Assembly (NCBI GenBank): GCA_028751875.1
Contig: CM054134.1
Span: forward strand, 68,225,839 to 68,289,838
Direction: 5' to 3'
From: Rapana venosa
Taxonomy: Eukaryota > Mollusca > Gastropoda > Neogastropoda > Muricidae
Length of the DNA stretch: 64,000 bases
A model generated the notes under the pieces. It was not told the origin of the DNA and did not search any database. It saw only the letters and a program-made list of their open reading frames with translations. The position numbers and the translations under genes are program-made. Of the stretch, positions 13,443-26,395 are shown one piece after another; position 1 is the first letter of the stretch, and each line of letters opens with the position of its first letter.

Positions 13443-13626
13443 CTACAACTTCAGTTCTAAACACACACGCACAATAACTGACAACTTCAGTTCTAAATAC
13501 ACACGCACAATAACTGACAACTTCAGTTCTAAACACACACGCACAATAACTGACAACTTCAGTTCTAAATACACACGCACAATAATTGACAACTTCAGTT
13601 CTAAGTACACATGCACAATAACTGCA
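13443..13626. repeat. 36-bp minisatellite, five units
   Basis: The unit begins GACAACTTCAGTTCTAAA and ends CACACGCACAATAACT. Units alternate AAACACACA and AAATACACA for the first four, then a diverged last unit, which suggests growth by duplication of a two-unit block. It lies in the intron about 100 bp upstream of E16. Being a multiple of 12 codons it stays open in both directions, which produces meaningless ORFs. Confidence 0.92.
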
Positions 13627-14040
13627 GACTTCTCCTGCTTCTTTTGCTTTGAAGCTGAATTATACATCAACTGTCATTCTTAGAGTGGGAGTCTGTTTTA
13701 GGCTGCAAACAAGGGGGAGTGGGGGGGGGGGGGGGAGGGGTTAGAATGTTCTTCAGCAAGACGAGTTATCTTAAACTATAAACCTTGAAAACAGATTGAT
13801 TTTGACAGTTGTAATTATCTCCACAGTTGTAATTATCTCCAACACTTGGTTCAAAAACCATATTCTAACAAGAAATGCAGTTGAAACTACTTCTCAAATT
13901 CTACATAAATACTGAAATGATGTCACAGTAAAGCTAAGAGGACACACATGTTGTTTTTGAGTGAAAGATGCTGAGAAAGAAGAAAAGGTGCACAAAAAAA
14001 GAAGAAGAAGAAATGAGAATAACAGGTGACAGTCAACAGA

Positions 14041-14117
14041 AGAGAGAGAGAGGGAGGGAGGGAGGGAGGGAGGGGGGAGAGAGAGAGAGAGAGAGAGAGA
14101 GGAGGGAGGGAGGAGGG

Positions 14118-14200
<83 letters not shown>
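14041..14200. repeat. (GA)n/(GGGA)n microsatellite
   Basis: A purine tract of GA dinucleotides interrupted by GGGA blocks, about 160 bp. In the ankyrin pre-mRNA it reads as (CU)n, a polypyrimidine sequence. Arg/Glu and Ser/Leu ORFs across it are artefacts. Confidence 0.95.
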
Positions 14201-14203
<3 letters not shown>

Positions 14204-16830
14204 CAGAGGCAGACAGACAGATGGAGGCAGAGAGAGCACACCACCATTAAAATCAACCTGTTCACTGACTAGGTATAACAGGCACATATCTTTTTCATTC
14301 TTGTTTGCACTGGGCTATGTATCCACCATAAGATTCTCTTTCCTAAGAAATTGTAAAGATGAAACAAAAAACAGCTACATTTTTAATGACTAAAAAACAG
14401 ACATTTGCCATCATGTACTAAACACCAACCAACAATTTCTAATCACCAGCATTTTTACAGGAGATCCAATTAGGACAAAAACGGTGAAAGAGAACCCTTT
14501 CATATTTTAAAACATGTAGGATAGAATGTCAAATAAGATCAAAAGTCTTTAGTAACATGTTGTAAACAGATTCAATTATGAACAACAAAAGTAAGAAAAC
14601 TGAACTTATTGGAAATATTTACATCAGGACCAAAATGGTGAGAATAAAACAAAACTTATTCAAACAAGTGAAGCAGAATGTCAATAAAAGAACAATGTAC
14701 TTTATTAACAAGTTGGATACAATGTCAATTATGAACAATCAAAGCAAAATATTGAACTTAGTCTAAGGGTTTACTACAGTTTTTATTTTAGACAGAAATT
14801 AAATTGAAAAGGTAAACTGTATAAAACTGAAATAGAGTGGACATAAATAATGTTAATAAGGGGGAGTGACTGTCAAAATAAGTATGAAAGTACAGATTGA
14901 ATGATGGGTACTGGTTCTGTGTGTGTGTGTGTGTGTGTGTATGTGTGCGAGTGCCTACCCTCATACATGTGTGTGCACTTTGTGTATGAGAGAGAGAGAA
15001 AGTACACATGAATGTCCATGTACGCAAGGCTGCATATATGTGGTTGTGTGTGTGTGCATGCGTGTATGCACATGCGTACATGTGTGTGCGTGTGTGTGTG
15101 GTGTGTGCGCATGCACACATGCATATATGTTTGTGTGCACACACATGTGAGTATTTTCATGTGAGTATGTGCATGTCTGAACACACACCTGTGCACAAAC
15201 ATGTGCATGAGGTAAACCCTAGAATGTATGTGCGTGCGTGTGTGTGCGTTAGCACGTTTACATGATTATTAAAAATACGACAGACAGAAGGTGGTGTCCA
15301 ATAAACCCTCCAAAACCAAACTGCTTCAGGGAAGGCAAACCCTATCCAGGGACCACCAACAAAACAGGAAAGGAAAATGGAAAAAAAAAAGTCATGAATT
15401 TCACCTCCCTCCAGGTAAGATCAACTAAGAGAAGTAAAACACCCCAGAAGAAGGGGGTATCTATCACTTTGAAGGGGACTCTACAGGGTTTACAGTCTGG
15501 AAAACCCCCCAACTTATACACCAGTTGACCCAAACAATAAGAAAACAAACTTTAAACAAGATAACACTTAAAATTGCAGAGTGAATTACAATTGGTTACA
15601 ATCTGAGGTCAAAGATTGTTAAACAGAAAAATAATATCCTACAAGTTAATTTGGCAGAGTTAAACTGAAACATGTTTTTCTGGCTGTTCAAAATGCAGTT
15701 TTAGAATGCTGTCACAGTTCTCAGTGAACGATAAAGAAGCAGTCGTCATCTGAAGGCAGTTTTCAGGTGGTTCCAGTCGGAGAATAAAAACGCTGGGAAC
15801 AGCCAGGCACAGTGAAGAAGTCCCTTTCTAGAAAGTGTTTCATCCCATTACTTCTGACACTGTATAGAGGTTGGACCACACCCAGATCATGAGCTCTGGC
15901 GGCCCTTCTGCTGATGCTACCGTTTACCTCCATGCCAAGTCAAACCCATGACAGTTTAAATAGGATGCAGAGTTATGATGAAATATGGCACAGGCTGCCA
16001 TGTCATAGCCAATACTCTGCATTTTGTGGACAGTATCTATAGGGCGATTCTACAACATAATTACAGACCCAATGAATACTAAAAAGTTGCTATCTGAATG
16101 GTGACCTCAAATGTTCAAGAGGGTTTGTGACATGATTTTTTTTAAAATGAAAAAAAAAGGACACAAAAACAAACCAAAACACACAAAATAAAACCCCAAA
16201 TAAAAAACCCAATAAAAACAACAACCCCCCAAAAGGCTGTGACATAACCATTCAAGGGTGGCTGTTCAAGATTGGTTAATCATGTAGGTGTAGACTGAAA
16301 AGCATTTGATTATTTCAGGAAATGCAACTGCCCCCAAAATGACCACCATGCAGCTTGAAGGAAACGGAGAAAGAAGCAAATTAAAAGGGAGCATTAAAGG
16401 TATTGGAGTTTAACAGGGAATATTACAGGTGTTTTAAGTTGGAAGGGGTATACATAAGGGATTTCAGTTTCAGAGAGACGAGTTACAAACCTTATTATAA
16501 CATGAAAAAGCATCAAGTAAAGCAAAGTCACAGTTTTATAAGCAATTTACAGTTCTTCTCGTACAGCTCACTAAAAAGTGATGTCTACATGCTTAGATTG
16601 TCACATTATTCCAGTACATGGCATGCTGAATGGCCAAAGCCAAAAATTGCAGCCACATTTGTTGTTGTTTTAATTCCAAAACTGTTGATGTTGCCTTCCA
16701 TTCTGATACTCTAAAATGATGTTTCAACTTTCTACAAAAAAAAAATCACAATGAAAATAATGTTTTCAGATCAATGCCAGAGAAATTGTAGACTAGGAAC
16801 TTTTCTCCAATTCTTGATTTAATGAATATA

Positions 16831-16920
16831 TCCCAAGTCAGAATGTGGCTACCTAATGGTGTGTAAAAACAGTCACATACACAACATTTCACCATGGGTG
16901 AACCTTGAAGTTCTAGCCAA
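16831..16920 (+). mobile_element. SINE fragment (extended-body family, 3' part)
   Basis: The run CCCAAGTCAGAATGTGGCTA through GAACCTTGAAGTTCTAGCC matches, with substitutions, the distal part of the SINEs read on the minus strand at 44.04-44.42 and 55.55-55.93 kb. The tRNA-like head is missing. Confidence 0.65.
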
Positions 16921-18224
16921 GAAACGAAGGGGAAAAATGTTAATAAGCTGGACAACTAAAGAATTTTAAACTGAAGAATCTGTGATGATAATGACTGACA
17001 AAAGATAGATGTCAGGACTGAACCTGCATGTTTATAATTCAGTCACATACTATTCAATCATTCTTATGATTTCTTACAATCCTACATTATAATGAACAGT
17101 GAAAAAGCTTGGCAACTTTGTACAATGCTTTGCTTTACACAGTTACAGTGAAAATGTCAAGCTTCACTCCAGGACTTTTTATTCATTATTTATTGATACA
17201 GAATTTGGTCAAAAGCAAAACCAAACAAATTCAAGCTTTCTTTCCTTTAGACACATGCGAGGCAAGCAACGTGACCTTGTTTGAGGTTTGAAAGCTTAAG
17301 CAGCAAGGGAAATAAAATCCAGCTCATTCTCTGACATACACATGTTAGGGAAATCAAGACATGTTCAAGTGTGTTTAACCTGTCCAGTGCTCATACTTAT
17401 ATTTCCACAGGATTCTTAAATAAATGCCACTCTTTTGCCTTACAGAAAGTTGCTTCCTACAGGAGTTAAGGGCAGTCTCTGAATTAACCGTCAACCAAAG
17501 TGACTGAGGAGCCCCATGATAAAACAACTAGCAGTTGGCTCTGACACAAGATTACCCCCATTATGTACCTAAAATAAAGCTCAGCGTCTGTCAGAATTGT
17601 TCACTGTCTAGTTTATTCTGAATCAAGCAACATCAACAAACAGAACTCCAGCTGAAGGATAATCTTCAGGTATATATATTCATTCCCCTGATTTAAGCAA
17701 GACCATAACTTTTCTTATTTATAAACTGACAGAAACTAGTCACTACTGCCTAATCTTTTTTAAAAATCACTCCATGAACTAGTTCTATTGACAACAGAGG
17801 TGGAAGTGGGGATGGTGGCAAAGCCATGTGTGAGAAAGGCCACGGCAATGAAGCTTCCTCGTCCAACATGTTACTAGGACAAAAGGTGAACACAGATGAA
17901 CCTTCCACTTGTTATTAAGACAAGGATGAACCTGCCAACACGTTACTGAAATGGAGATGAACAAAGATGGAGCACAGACAAGACAATGATGTTCTTGTGT
18001 CAGTAGTATTTACACCTTTTATTATGAGAAACTGACGAAAAAAAGTAATACCCAAAGAAAAGGAGGGGGGTTAAAAAGCTGTCAGTAATCTACCAAATGA
18101 CAAAACAAAAAATAAAGAAAAAGAAAGAAAAAGAAAAGCAGCAATACCAAGTGCTTGTCAAATGAGAAGTGAATCAAAACAGTTACCCCAAAAGGGTTCA
18201 CCTGTGAGCACATGAATAAACTAC

Positions 18225-18395
18225 CTGTGATGAGCTCAGTGTGTTCTGAGGTACCGGAAGGGGTGATTCTAGTGATTTTTCTATACTTTTTCCAAGTTTT
18301 GCCCCCGTCATCTGAAGTCTCAACTGTCTCTACAATTTCTGTGAATTCGTCTGTTCTCACTTCCTCCTCCACTTCCTGGTTAGCTTCAGCTTCCT
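18225..18395 (-). CDS. ANK: Ankyrin exon E15: C-terminal exon with EDG-like repeat motif
   Basis: 171 bp, phase 1 in and out. It encodes EEAEANQEVEEEVRTDEFTE and later ETSDDGGKTWKKYRKITRI, then a Thr/Ser-rich end. The DDGGKTWKKYRKITRI segment is the acidic-turn/basic-strand pattern seen again in E18 and is typical of ankyrin tails. The acceptor region reads AAGCAG, a tandem NAGNAG site. Using the upstream AG would extend the exon to 18398 and add one Ala in frame. The preceding pyrimidine tract is weak. The donor is CACAG|GTAGTT (T at +5). Weak sites at both ends suggest regulated inclusion, which is an inference. Confidence 0.8.
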
Positions 18396-19303
18396 CTGCT
18401 TATGCCGCAGTTCAAGAACAAAGGCCACAGGAACATTCATGAAATTACATCATGACAACATCATATGAATATTGGACACACAATGAAAAGCTTGTTCACA
18501 ACATATACGGATAGATATTGAAGCAACATAAAGCATAATGACAAACAAGATGCTGATAAATAATTCTGGAATATAGAGTGATATGACTGAATAAGATACG
18601 ATACACAGAAGCACGCAATTTCCAAAATAAACTTCAGCAACATAGTTGCAAACTCAAGCTTTAACATAGCACATATAATCAAGTAAAAATAAAACAAAAA
18701 TGAACAAAAAAAAAAAGACAGCATCGGTTTCTGTCAAATCTACATGGTATAACATGAATGACACAAAAGCTACACCCTGTAACAAAGAAAACATCTAAAC
18801 CATTCAATTCACTTATCAATCAACCAGTCAGCCAGCCACTATTAGCACAGACACGGACAAACATACAGTCAAGCAATCCTTCACACTAAGTTGAACAAAA
18901 TAATGAACATGTAATCTGACATACACAGAATTTTAAGTAAACTACTCTTCAACTTCATTTACTACAGAAGCAACGCAGAAGCTTAAAACAGACAGTCTAC
19001 AGCCAAGCCAGACAACAGATTTTATGATCATTACCTTAGAACCACTGCATAATTTGATAGGAAAAGAAAGAGTATACTATTCAAAGAGGAGAGGTGTGAA
19101 ATGCAGAACTATATCCTTTTTGTTTTGGAGAAGAGTAGTTTTGAAGAGTAGCTAAAAAAATTCCAATCTGTAGGAAGTGTAAAAAGATCATCTGGATCTG
19201 CCCTGGCTTCTCCCAGTTTTTTTCTCCCTCTTCCCCTTCATTCTTCGTTTTTTTATATTTTTAACTTAAAATATTCACCATTCCATTTGTACGTAAGAAG
19301 ATG

Positions 19304-19334
<31 letters not shown>

Positions 19335-20167
19335 ATAAAAAAGAGATCAATTTGATACTGTGATTAATTGAAAATGCATTTTTCAACATGTCTTTTATCT
19401 CTTTTGACAAAATTTCATATGAAATATTTTACACATTATTTTACCACTCATTATTTCCCTGATTTTTTCCCTTTTCATTAGATGACAACTGACTATCTCA
19501 TTTAAGATTGTAAAAATCTGAAGTTGTATTGAGCAATGATGATGTCGGTAAAGAGCTTCAGACTGGTAATTTTACAGTCTCTTCAAGCCCAGTCTATTTC
19601 ACGCAAATGTTCACAATTTCTGTTCTCTTCCTCTTCTTGTTTTTTTTTTAAAGAATTGATATAAAATGGCAAGACACTGCTTTGATGGCTGAAAAGTAAA
19701 CCAGTGTCAAATACTTTTGTGGATAGTGTCTGAAGCATTTTTCAAAGCTACTTTAATCAGTTCACATTATTTCTTTACAATATTCTCACATTTCTAAAAT
19801 TTTTAGAGGAAGAAGATATGGGCAATCCAGCTTAGGAGAGGAGGGGGAAAGTGTATGAAAGAGAGAAAAAGACACAGTATGACAGGCAAAGAGACAACAC
19901 TATCTTCTACTACATGAAAAAAATAATACTGCCGTCACATCACCAGCTTACAAAGCAGTCCATTACAGTTTCATACTGAAAAAGAGGCACAAACTGGAAA
20001 AGAGAGCCACACAAACCAAAACATCAAAACAACCCCAACAGTTATGCAAACGATGGCCTAACTAATAAAAAACAGGTCTAGCCTAGAAAGACACAAAGGC
20101 ATGACAATTCAGAACCAAGCAAAAGTAGACACAAGCCAGAAGCAAACAGACTGTGCAGAAAGTGTAC
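18396..20167 (-). other. Intron E14-E15 (1.8 kb)
   Basis: AT-rich, with a 28-base G run at 19307-19334. No mobile element recognised. Confidence 0.75.
19307..19334. repeat. Poly-G run, 28 bases
   Basis: Uninterrupted G on the + strand, read as poly-C in the ankyrin transcript. Length is likely to vary between individuals and is prone to sequencing error. Confidence 0.9.
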
Positions 20168-20236
20168 CTGGTTTGAACTTTTCAGTTGGGCTGGGGGGAG
20201 GGGTTCGAATGCCTTCGTCATCAGCAGGTGGACCTC
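20168..20236 (-). CDS. ANK: Ankyrin exon E14: short Pro-rich C-terminal exon
   Basis: 69 bp, phase 1 in and out, encoding GGPPADDEGIRTPPPSPTEK and then FKPG. The acceptor is a T-rich tract plus TTTGCAG at 20237 and the donor CCAG|GTACAC (A at +5). RTPPPSPTEK contains adjacent Ser/Thr-Pro sites, a good candidate for proline-directed phosphorylation and for SH3/WW contacts. That is inference from composition only. This exon is too short to appear as a convincing ORF alone. It is supported by two strong splice signals and an exact phase match to E13 and E15. Confidence 0.75.
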
Positions 20237-21401
20237 CTGCAAAGCAAGAGCATCACCATGCAGCAGGTGCACCACCATGCCAGGGTCTGAAGCTAAGCAG
20301 TTACCCCTGTCTGCTCCACACCATACACTACCAGCATGGCCACACACCACTATCATATTAGCAAACTCTATTGACAAACCCTACAGCCAAGTGCTTAAAG
20401 ACTGTTCGACTTCAATTCTGCCGGTCCAGAAGACATGGGTTCGAATCTTGGCACTGGCAAATGGTGAACTAAAGGTGGGGATTTTTTTATGATCTCCCAG
20501 GTCAACTTTAAGTGTAGATCTGCCAGTGCCTTAATTCCCTTCATGTATATAATACACATGCAGAAGATTAAATATGCACATTAAAGATTCATGTCAGTGT
20601 TCATGGATAATGGAAACACAAACATACCAAGGATGTAACCTGTACAATAAAATGGGCTGCTCTGAAGTTGGAATGTGTCAGCCTAGGCTAGCAGGCAGAC
20701 TTCCTGTAAAGTTACAAGCACAGGAGGAGACCATGCACTATGCACCCTACCTGGCAAGGCAACACGGAGAGAGAAACTCTATAAAAATGTTTTTCTTCTT
20801 TGTGAGCCTACAGAGCCTAGAGCATCCCCCCCAAAAAAACAACAACAACCCCAAAAACCAGAACAAAAGCTACCCTAGTTAATAAATTTCAGATAAACAA
20901 CTATGGCAAAATAAGCCTTCTTATGCTTGTTTAAACAGAATTTCCCTTGACCCCTTGCATACCCCTCAAAAATGGAAAAACAAAACAACTACATTTAATA
21001 CATTTCAGATGAAAAGCTCTAGTGTAGTAGGTGTTCTGATTTTGTTTTTTTTTAAAACAAGCTTTTTCTTGACATGCAGAGTTTTCATCAAGTTTCAGTT
21101 GAGTCCCTTAAACCTGTAATAATGGATTCTGATGAGACAAAGACAATGGAAATAAATATAACAGCAGGAGACAAGAAAGGGGGAAAAAACACACTGGAAT
21201 CTGGAAACAATAGAAATACATTGTTCACATAAGTTGCAATAAACATACTAAACAATATCATTCTGTCCCAGAAAGTCTTGTAGCACTCTTTCACCAAAGC
21301 ACATGCCTTACAGGCACACACGTGGGCACACTGCACACACATCCCATCCCCAAATCAAGCAGAGACTAGCCCAGAAAAGAGATTTGTGAGACAGTCTGTA
21401 C
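20237..21401 (-). other. Intron E13-E14 (1.2 kb)
   Basis: Mostly occupied by an old SINE at 20.39-20.64 kb. The rest is unique AT-rich sequence. Confidence 0.75.
20395..20640 (+). mobile_element. Old tRNA-related SINE copy (snail-type family)
   Basis: It contains a B-box-like GGTTCGAATCT at about 20439-20450, then GGGGATTTTTTTATGATCTC, CCAGGTCAACTTTAAGTG, TGCCAGTGCCTTAATTCCCT, and further down ATGTCAGTGTTCATGGATAA with GAAACACAAACATACC. This order matches a SINE family I remember as abundant in gastropod genomes. The A box is decayed. A second diverged copy lies at 54.18-54.35 kb. Confidence 0.7.
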
Positions 21402-21575
21402 CTGTAACTTGAGTAGGGTAGTATTCTTGGGCTGGCTGAGTTGGTTCTTGCCAAGATGGCTGGACTCTGACCTGGGACTCAGCAGGGGGTGGCACTCTGG
21501 CTTCCTCTGGACTTACTTTTGCTGACCGTACAATTTGCTCCTCTCTCACTTGGTCTGCATCTCGTTCCTCTGTGT
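21402..21575 (-). CDS. ANK: Ankyrin exon E13: C-terminal regulatory exon
   Basis: 174 bp, phase 1 in and out. It encodes DTEERDADQVREEQIVRSAK, then a Pro/Gln-rich half containing VPPPAESQVRVQPSWQEP and ending VTG. The acceptor is CAACTTCAG at 21576 and the donor ACAG|GTACAG (A at +5). No folded domain is recognised. The first half is charged and could form a short helix; the second half looks disordered. The frame is open between the splice sites, and the composition matches neighbouring tail exons rather than the AT-rich introns. Confidence 0.8.
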
Positions 21576-22550
21576 CTGAAGTTGATAGACAGGTACAGGT
21601 TGTTACAAACTCAGCAGTGTATGGCCATACAAAAGGGCATGTTTGAAATGGGGGCAAAAAGTGTCAGAAATCAACCTACAGTAAATACCAACACATTACC
21701 TTATGCAGAACAATCGTAAGTCAAAAGCTAAAATGTAATGAAACAAAATCATTATCAAATGTCACACCAAAGTATATATACAACTCACCTGCATGGCATT
21801 GTTCTTCTAATGCTACTTCTATTATTCCATAAAATATCCTGACTTTATGATCAGTATAAAAATTCCTGACTCAATACAATCAGCAGGACACAGATGTACA
21901 AAAATAGGAGGCAAATGTAGGGAACGTTAATATTTCTCTAAGTATGCATTTCAACATGTGTCTGTATGCATGCCCCAGGTGTGTGTTTGGGTGGGCATGT
22001 GCATGGGTGCATGCAAGCACACATGTTAACATGTCTATGTATACACAAGCACGCTCCGAGTTATGGCTGTTCTTGTTGTTTAGTCTTATGTGGTGATGAT
22101 ATACTGCTTTTAAAGTGAGTACATGTCTGTATTATTCATCTGTCACAGTGGATGTCTTTTTAATTATAGTTTGTTTTTTTTGTGGATGTCTTTGTAGGTC
22201 TTTCTATGGACTATTCTCTTCTTGTTTTGGGTTCTTCAATGTTGACTTAATCCATGCTAAATACTGCAAGAAGTGCACCCTCACAACTGCTCACCAAATG
22301 GAAAATATGTGAAAAACTCTAAAACCACCAAAACAATAAAACGATTAAAACATGAAGGAATTTAAGAAACAATGGGCTTTAAAAGCATTGACACTCCTTT
22401 TTTCCCCTTTACAAAGTTTCACAAATATTTGTACATTTTCTAGATTTTTTTAAAGGATCATTACCTGCCAACACAATGCATTTGATAACCAGAGTAGCCA
22501 CCGGTAGCTTAATTCTTTAATTGTCATATCAAATAACTGCACCAGTTTAG

Positions 22551-22740
<190 letters not shown>

Positions 22741-23534
22741 GAGACAGACAGACCGACAATTTAACCCCAGAATGCTTCCATGTGAATAAACTTTCATTAG
22801 TGCTTAATATCCTTCAGGCCTGATTGCTGTTACGGTGAAGACAGTATTACTGTTTGTCAATTAAAACTTTGCCATTATTTGAATACAGAACAAAGGCAGA
22901 CTGTGTGCACATCTACAGATATCGAATTTGACAGCTGCTCCTTCTCCTGCAACTTTCAATACAAAGAACCTACGATACAATGACAACACTTACAGCAAAG
23001 GCACATGGCAAAGAGCACTTCATACAGTAAATGAACAAAACTATGAAAGATTTACAATCCATCACATGCATTTATCTACTCTGATACACTGAAATACACA
23101 TAATTAAAATCATTCAAAGCAAAAATAAAGTTAGATAGACAACATTTGATTAAATGCAACAAAACTTAAACAAACAAACAAAAACAAACCATGCTGTGCA
23201 AGCAAGTTGTTCATTTCAAACATGAGGTATCACAAGAAACCAAAATAAAAGAGTACAGGAATCAAATTATAAATAGTAGCAACACTTCAATCCAAAACAG
23301 TCATCATAGTATATCAAAACAAACAGGCTTTAGGATTTCTTGTCTCTGGCAAAAAACTCAGGAAAATGAATAACCAGGTGAAAAAATCGAAGACAGTTGG
23401 CTATGTGCATTTGAGTACTATCAGTGGTAGGGATATTTTTTCCTCCACTTAGCCCTGCCCTAAGTTAAGTGTGCTAGTTCCAATGGAAAGATTGGAATCA
23501 CACAACTGAGGATCATCCTTTTCAATATGCAATA

Positions 23535-23950
23535 GGACCTTCAAAAATTATCTAACCAACACTGCTGGTGTCTGTTTCTCTTGGTCATAGCTGACATGGA
23601 GATAAACGATGGAAGGGAGTGAGTGAGGTGGGAGAAGGAGAGGGGGTGTAGAGTACAGCCCAGTCATGTGGTCTCAAACCTTACTGTATACATCTTCATA
23701 TTGTACTTCATTCTCAATGACCAACACACAATCAAAGATATGTCTCCGATTCAGGGTCCATGCTTGTTCTAATCTCATGGTGACTTAAGTTTTTGTCTCT
23801 CCTCTGCTTCCATGCCTGTCTAAGTTGTGTCAAAGTCTTTGCAGTCTGCAGATCCATGAGAGATACTGTCTTTAAAAGAATGCTGTATGTAAGGTCATCA
23901 CTTACAGTGGTATCTCATTTAGTCTGGCTACATCACGATGCTTTTAGGAT
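23535..23950 (+). mobile_element. Diverged copy of the long tRNA-headed repeat, body only
   Basis: Three blocks match the element at 60.75 kb in the same order: CTAACCAACACTGCTGGTGT, TGTAGAGTACAGCCCAGTCA with GTGGTCTCAAACC, and CTAATCTCATGGTGAC with GTGTCAAAGTCTTTGCAG. The tRNA-like head is absent or unrecognisable. Confidence 0.7.
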
Positions 23951-23981
23951 GATATCTTGATGACGTCAAATCTGAACTGAC

Positions 23982-23984
<3 letters not shown>

Positions 23985-24044
<60 letters not shown>
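23985..24044. repeat. (AT)n microsatellite
   Basis: About 60 bp of alternating AT, self-complementary and able to extrude as a cruciform or hairpin. Confidence 0.97.
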
Positions 24045-24046
<2 letters not shown>

Positions 24047-25667
24047 GAAGTGGCCCAGAAATGTACAGGCCTCTCAGCAAGCACTCCCTATGGGTTTCTG
24101 GCTTTAAGGATGTGCCAAAAACAAACTTAAGTTTTCTCTATGTGCAGTGACAGACTGGAATGGGCAGCATCGCAGCAGCAACACTGGCAAGTCACAAAAT
24201 ATTAGACCCCCCAAAAAAAACAAAAAAACCCACAACAAAAATCAAAAAGAAAAATAAAGGATTGTTAGTTACCAAAGTGAGAGGGAACACACCCATCCAT
24301 CGACAATACTAAAAACTAGAAGATGATAGAATCAGGTTTAGTGTGCCACCAACAGATTAGAGAGTGAACAATTCTGAAAGTTGTCAGGTAAGTTAAAAAA
24401 ACAAAACCCAAACAAAAAAAACCCAACCAACTCATCCAAACATTCTTTATTTACCCAATAAACTAAACAAGAAGTTACCAGCAAGCAATTCCATGTTGGA
24501 GCCTCCTTATCCAACTCTTACCAATTAGTGAAACCACACACAGGGTGAAAGAAAAAGAGCTGGATTAACATATTTAGCAGAAAGGTCCAATAAGTGGAAA
24601 ATCACCCCTCCTGCATGACAGAAACATCCCTTGTAGTTTAGCATGATACTTTTTGTTGTTTCTTGTGTATGCAACCGTTTCTGGCCACCGTGAAGGCAGC
24701 CACATTCTAACTTCGGGGAAGCATGGTACTTAAAACTTACTCTATTTCTTCTTTTTGTGATCTTGTTTTTCTTGAGAAAACATACTTCCACTAACAAAGA
24801 AGTCTCGAGTCAATATTTTTCGTCTTTCAGCCTTCCCAGTCCCATTAAGCATGTGAATGAAAAACACTGAACAAGACTGAAATTTTCAGTGATAATAATA
24901 TATCAAATGATTTACCTTTTACTCCCCCATGGGTATGCTGGGGACCTGTCAGTAAAAATAGCACCCCCATCTTCTGGAAATTCTGTACTAGGATTTCCTT
25001 CTTTTATATCCCTCCCTTCTTCCTTTTCTTACTGTCACCACCTTCTTTATTTTCTGCCTTCTTGATCCATTTTACCACATTTTTTCCAGAAAGACTTAAA
25101 AACAATTCTCTTCTATGCTGAAGTCGGATGCATTGGGCCTGACTTGTCAGGCGATCAATGGCAGTGCGTCGCATTTTCACTCCTTTAACATACAACAATA
25201 GTTGCTGTTTGAGGGTTTGACAAAGATTTTACCTTTCAGCACAGAGAGTAGGCATTCTACTCTAAAATAACAAAGTGCATGGTTAAAAAATGACCACAAA
25301 AGAATGAATGTAAAATGGAACTAATAGTGTCTTTTCAAGTCTGTTCTTCAAATTTTATACTCAAACTGATTTTTTAAAAACTTCTCTACTGCATAAGAGA
25401 GACTTTGCTGCTACTGGAAGGGTTCTCTGTGTGTGTTGAAGAAGCTCAATGAAGTGACAACAGGATTTGCAAACCTGATGCTGTACCAAGAAAGACACTG
25501 CCTTCACTTCACTAACATGGCAAACAACAACCTGATATTTCTTGAGGAATGCTCTTAAGAAAAGTTAAAATACCTTTTGGAAGTATAAAGTGAAAGTTCT
25601 AAATTGCCTTATTTCTTTTACAGCAACCTTTCTGTTTTATGCCCTGTTTTGCAGCAGAGTTCTTCCC

Positions 25668-25668
<1 letters not shown>

Positions 25669-25709
<41 letters not shown>
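25669..25709. repeat. Poly-C run, 41 bases
   Basis: Uninterrupted C on the + strand, so poly-G in the ankyrin transcript. Potential G-quadruplex in RNA. The Pro-rich ORFs across it are artefacts. Confidence 0.93.
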
Positions 25710-26194
25710 ATAACAAAACAAAACATAACAAAAAACCAGGAGAGATGTGCCTCCACATGTTTATGTTTTCAGTTTCCAGAGGCTTTAATCCTTATTTTGC
25801 ACAGGATAGGACAGGATTACCATGCATCAGTGATTGAAGAGTACAGGTGCTAACATGCAAAGTTTTCATGTGTGTCATAAATCCTTGTCACTATAGTGAG
25901 AAAGAACGCATTGAATAAAAAAACAACCACACCCCAAAAAACTAAAACAAAACTCACATTCCACCAATGCTCTAACTTTTCATCTGATCGACCCTTGTCA
26001 TTTGTGAAAACTACCTCTATAAACCTAATCACAGGTTTTGGGAAATGCCTCTGTACAAAACAGTAATGGTATTTGCATGTAAGTCACTCTTGACTTTACT
26101 TGGCTAACAATTATTCCTTTCCGGGTAGCAGTGTTTGCTGGGTGTGCTCCCATCATCTATGCCAATGCCATAGTTAGCTTCCTTTGCTACAGAA

Positions 26195-26395
26195 AGCTGA
26201 TGGAATTTTAATGTGAGCACCTGTGTGCCTTTGCAACAATGGTATCTCAGTTATAGTCTCACCTAAAGGACTTTTGGGGTAATGGCATCAATAGCATTAC
26301 TGATAGCAGGGGGAAAATCCCTGGAACTGTCACCTTACAGGAGACTTGACCCATAGCCTCAGGTACCATCAAATCATGAGTACTAACCACTAGGT
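26195..26395 (-). mobile_element. Diverged SINE, tRNA-headed family
   Basis: On the minus strand it starts CACCTAGTGGTTAGTACTCA (A-box-like CTAGTGG) and continues into AAAAGTCCTTTAGGTGAGAC with TATAAC, the core motif shared with the copies at 40.0 and 59.0 kb. Heavily mutated; no clean 3' tail. Confidence 0.65.

Larger units (their letters stand above)
13340..18224 (-). other. Intron E15-E16 (4.9 kb)
   Basis: Holds the 36-bp minisatellite, a G run at 13718-13738, the long (GA)n at 14.04-14.2 kb, TG/CA-rich DNA at 14.92-15.25 kb and a SINE fragment at 16.83-16.92 kb. The stretch at 15.7-16.0 kb has unique-looking, less AT-rich sequence that I cannot assign. Confidence 0.72.
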
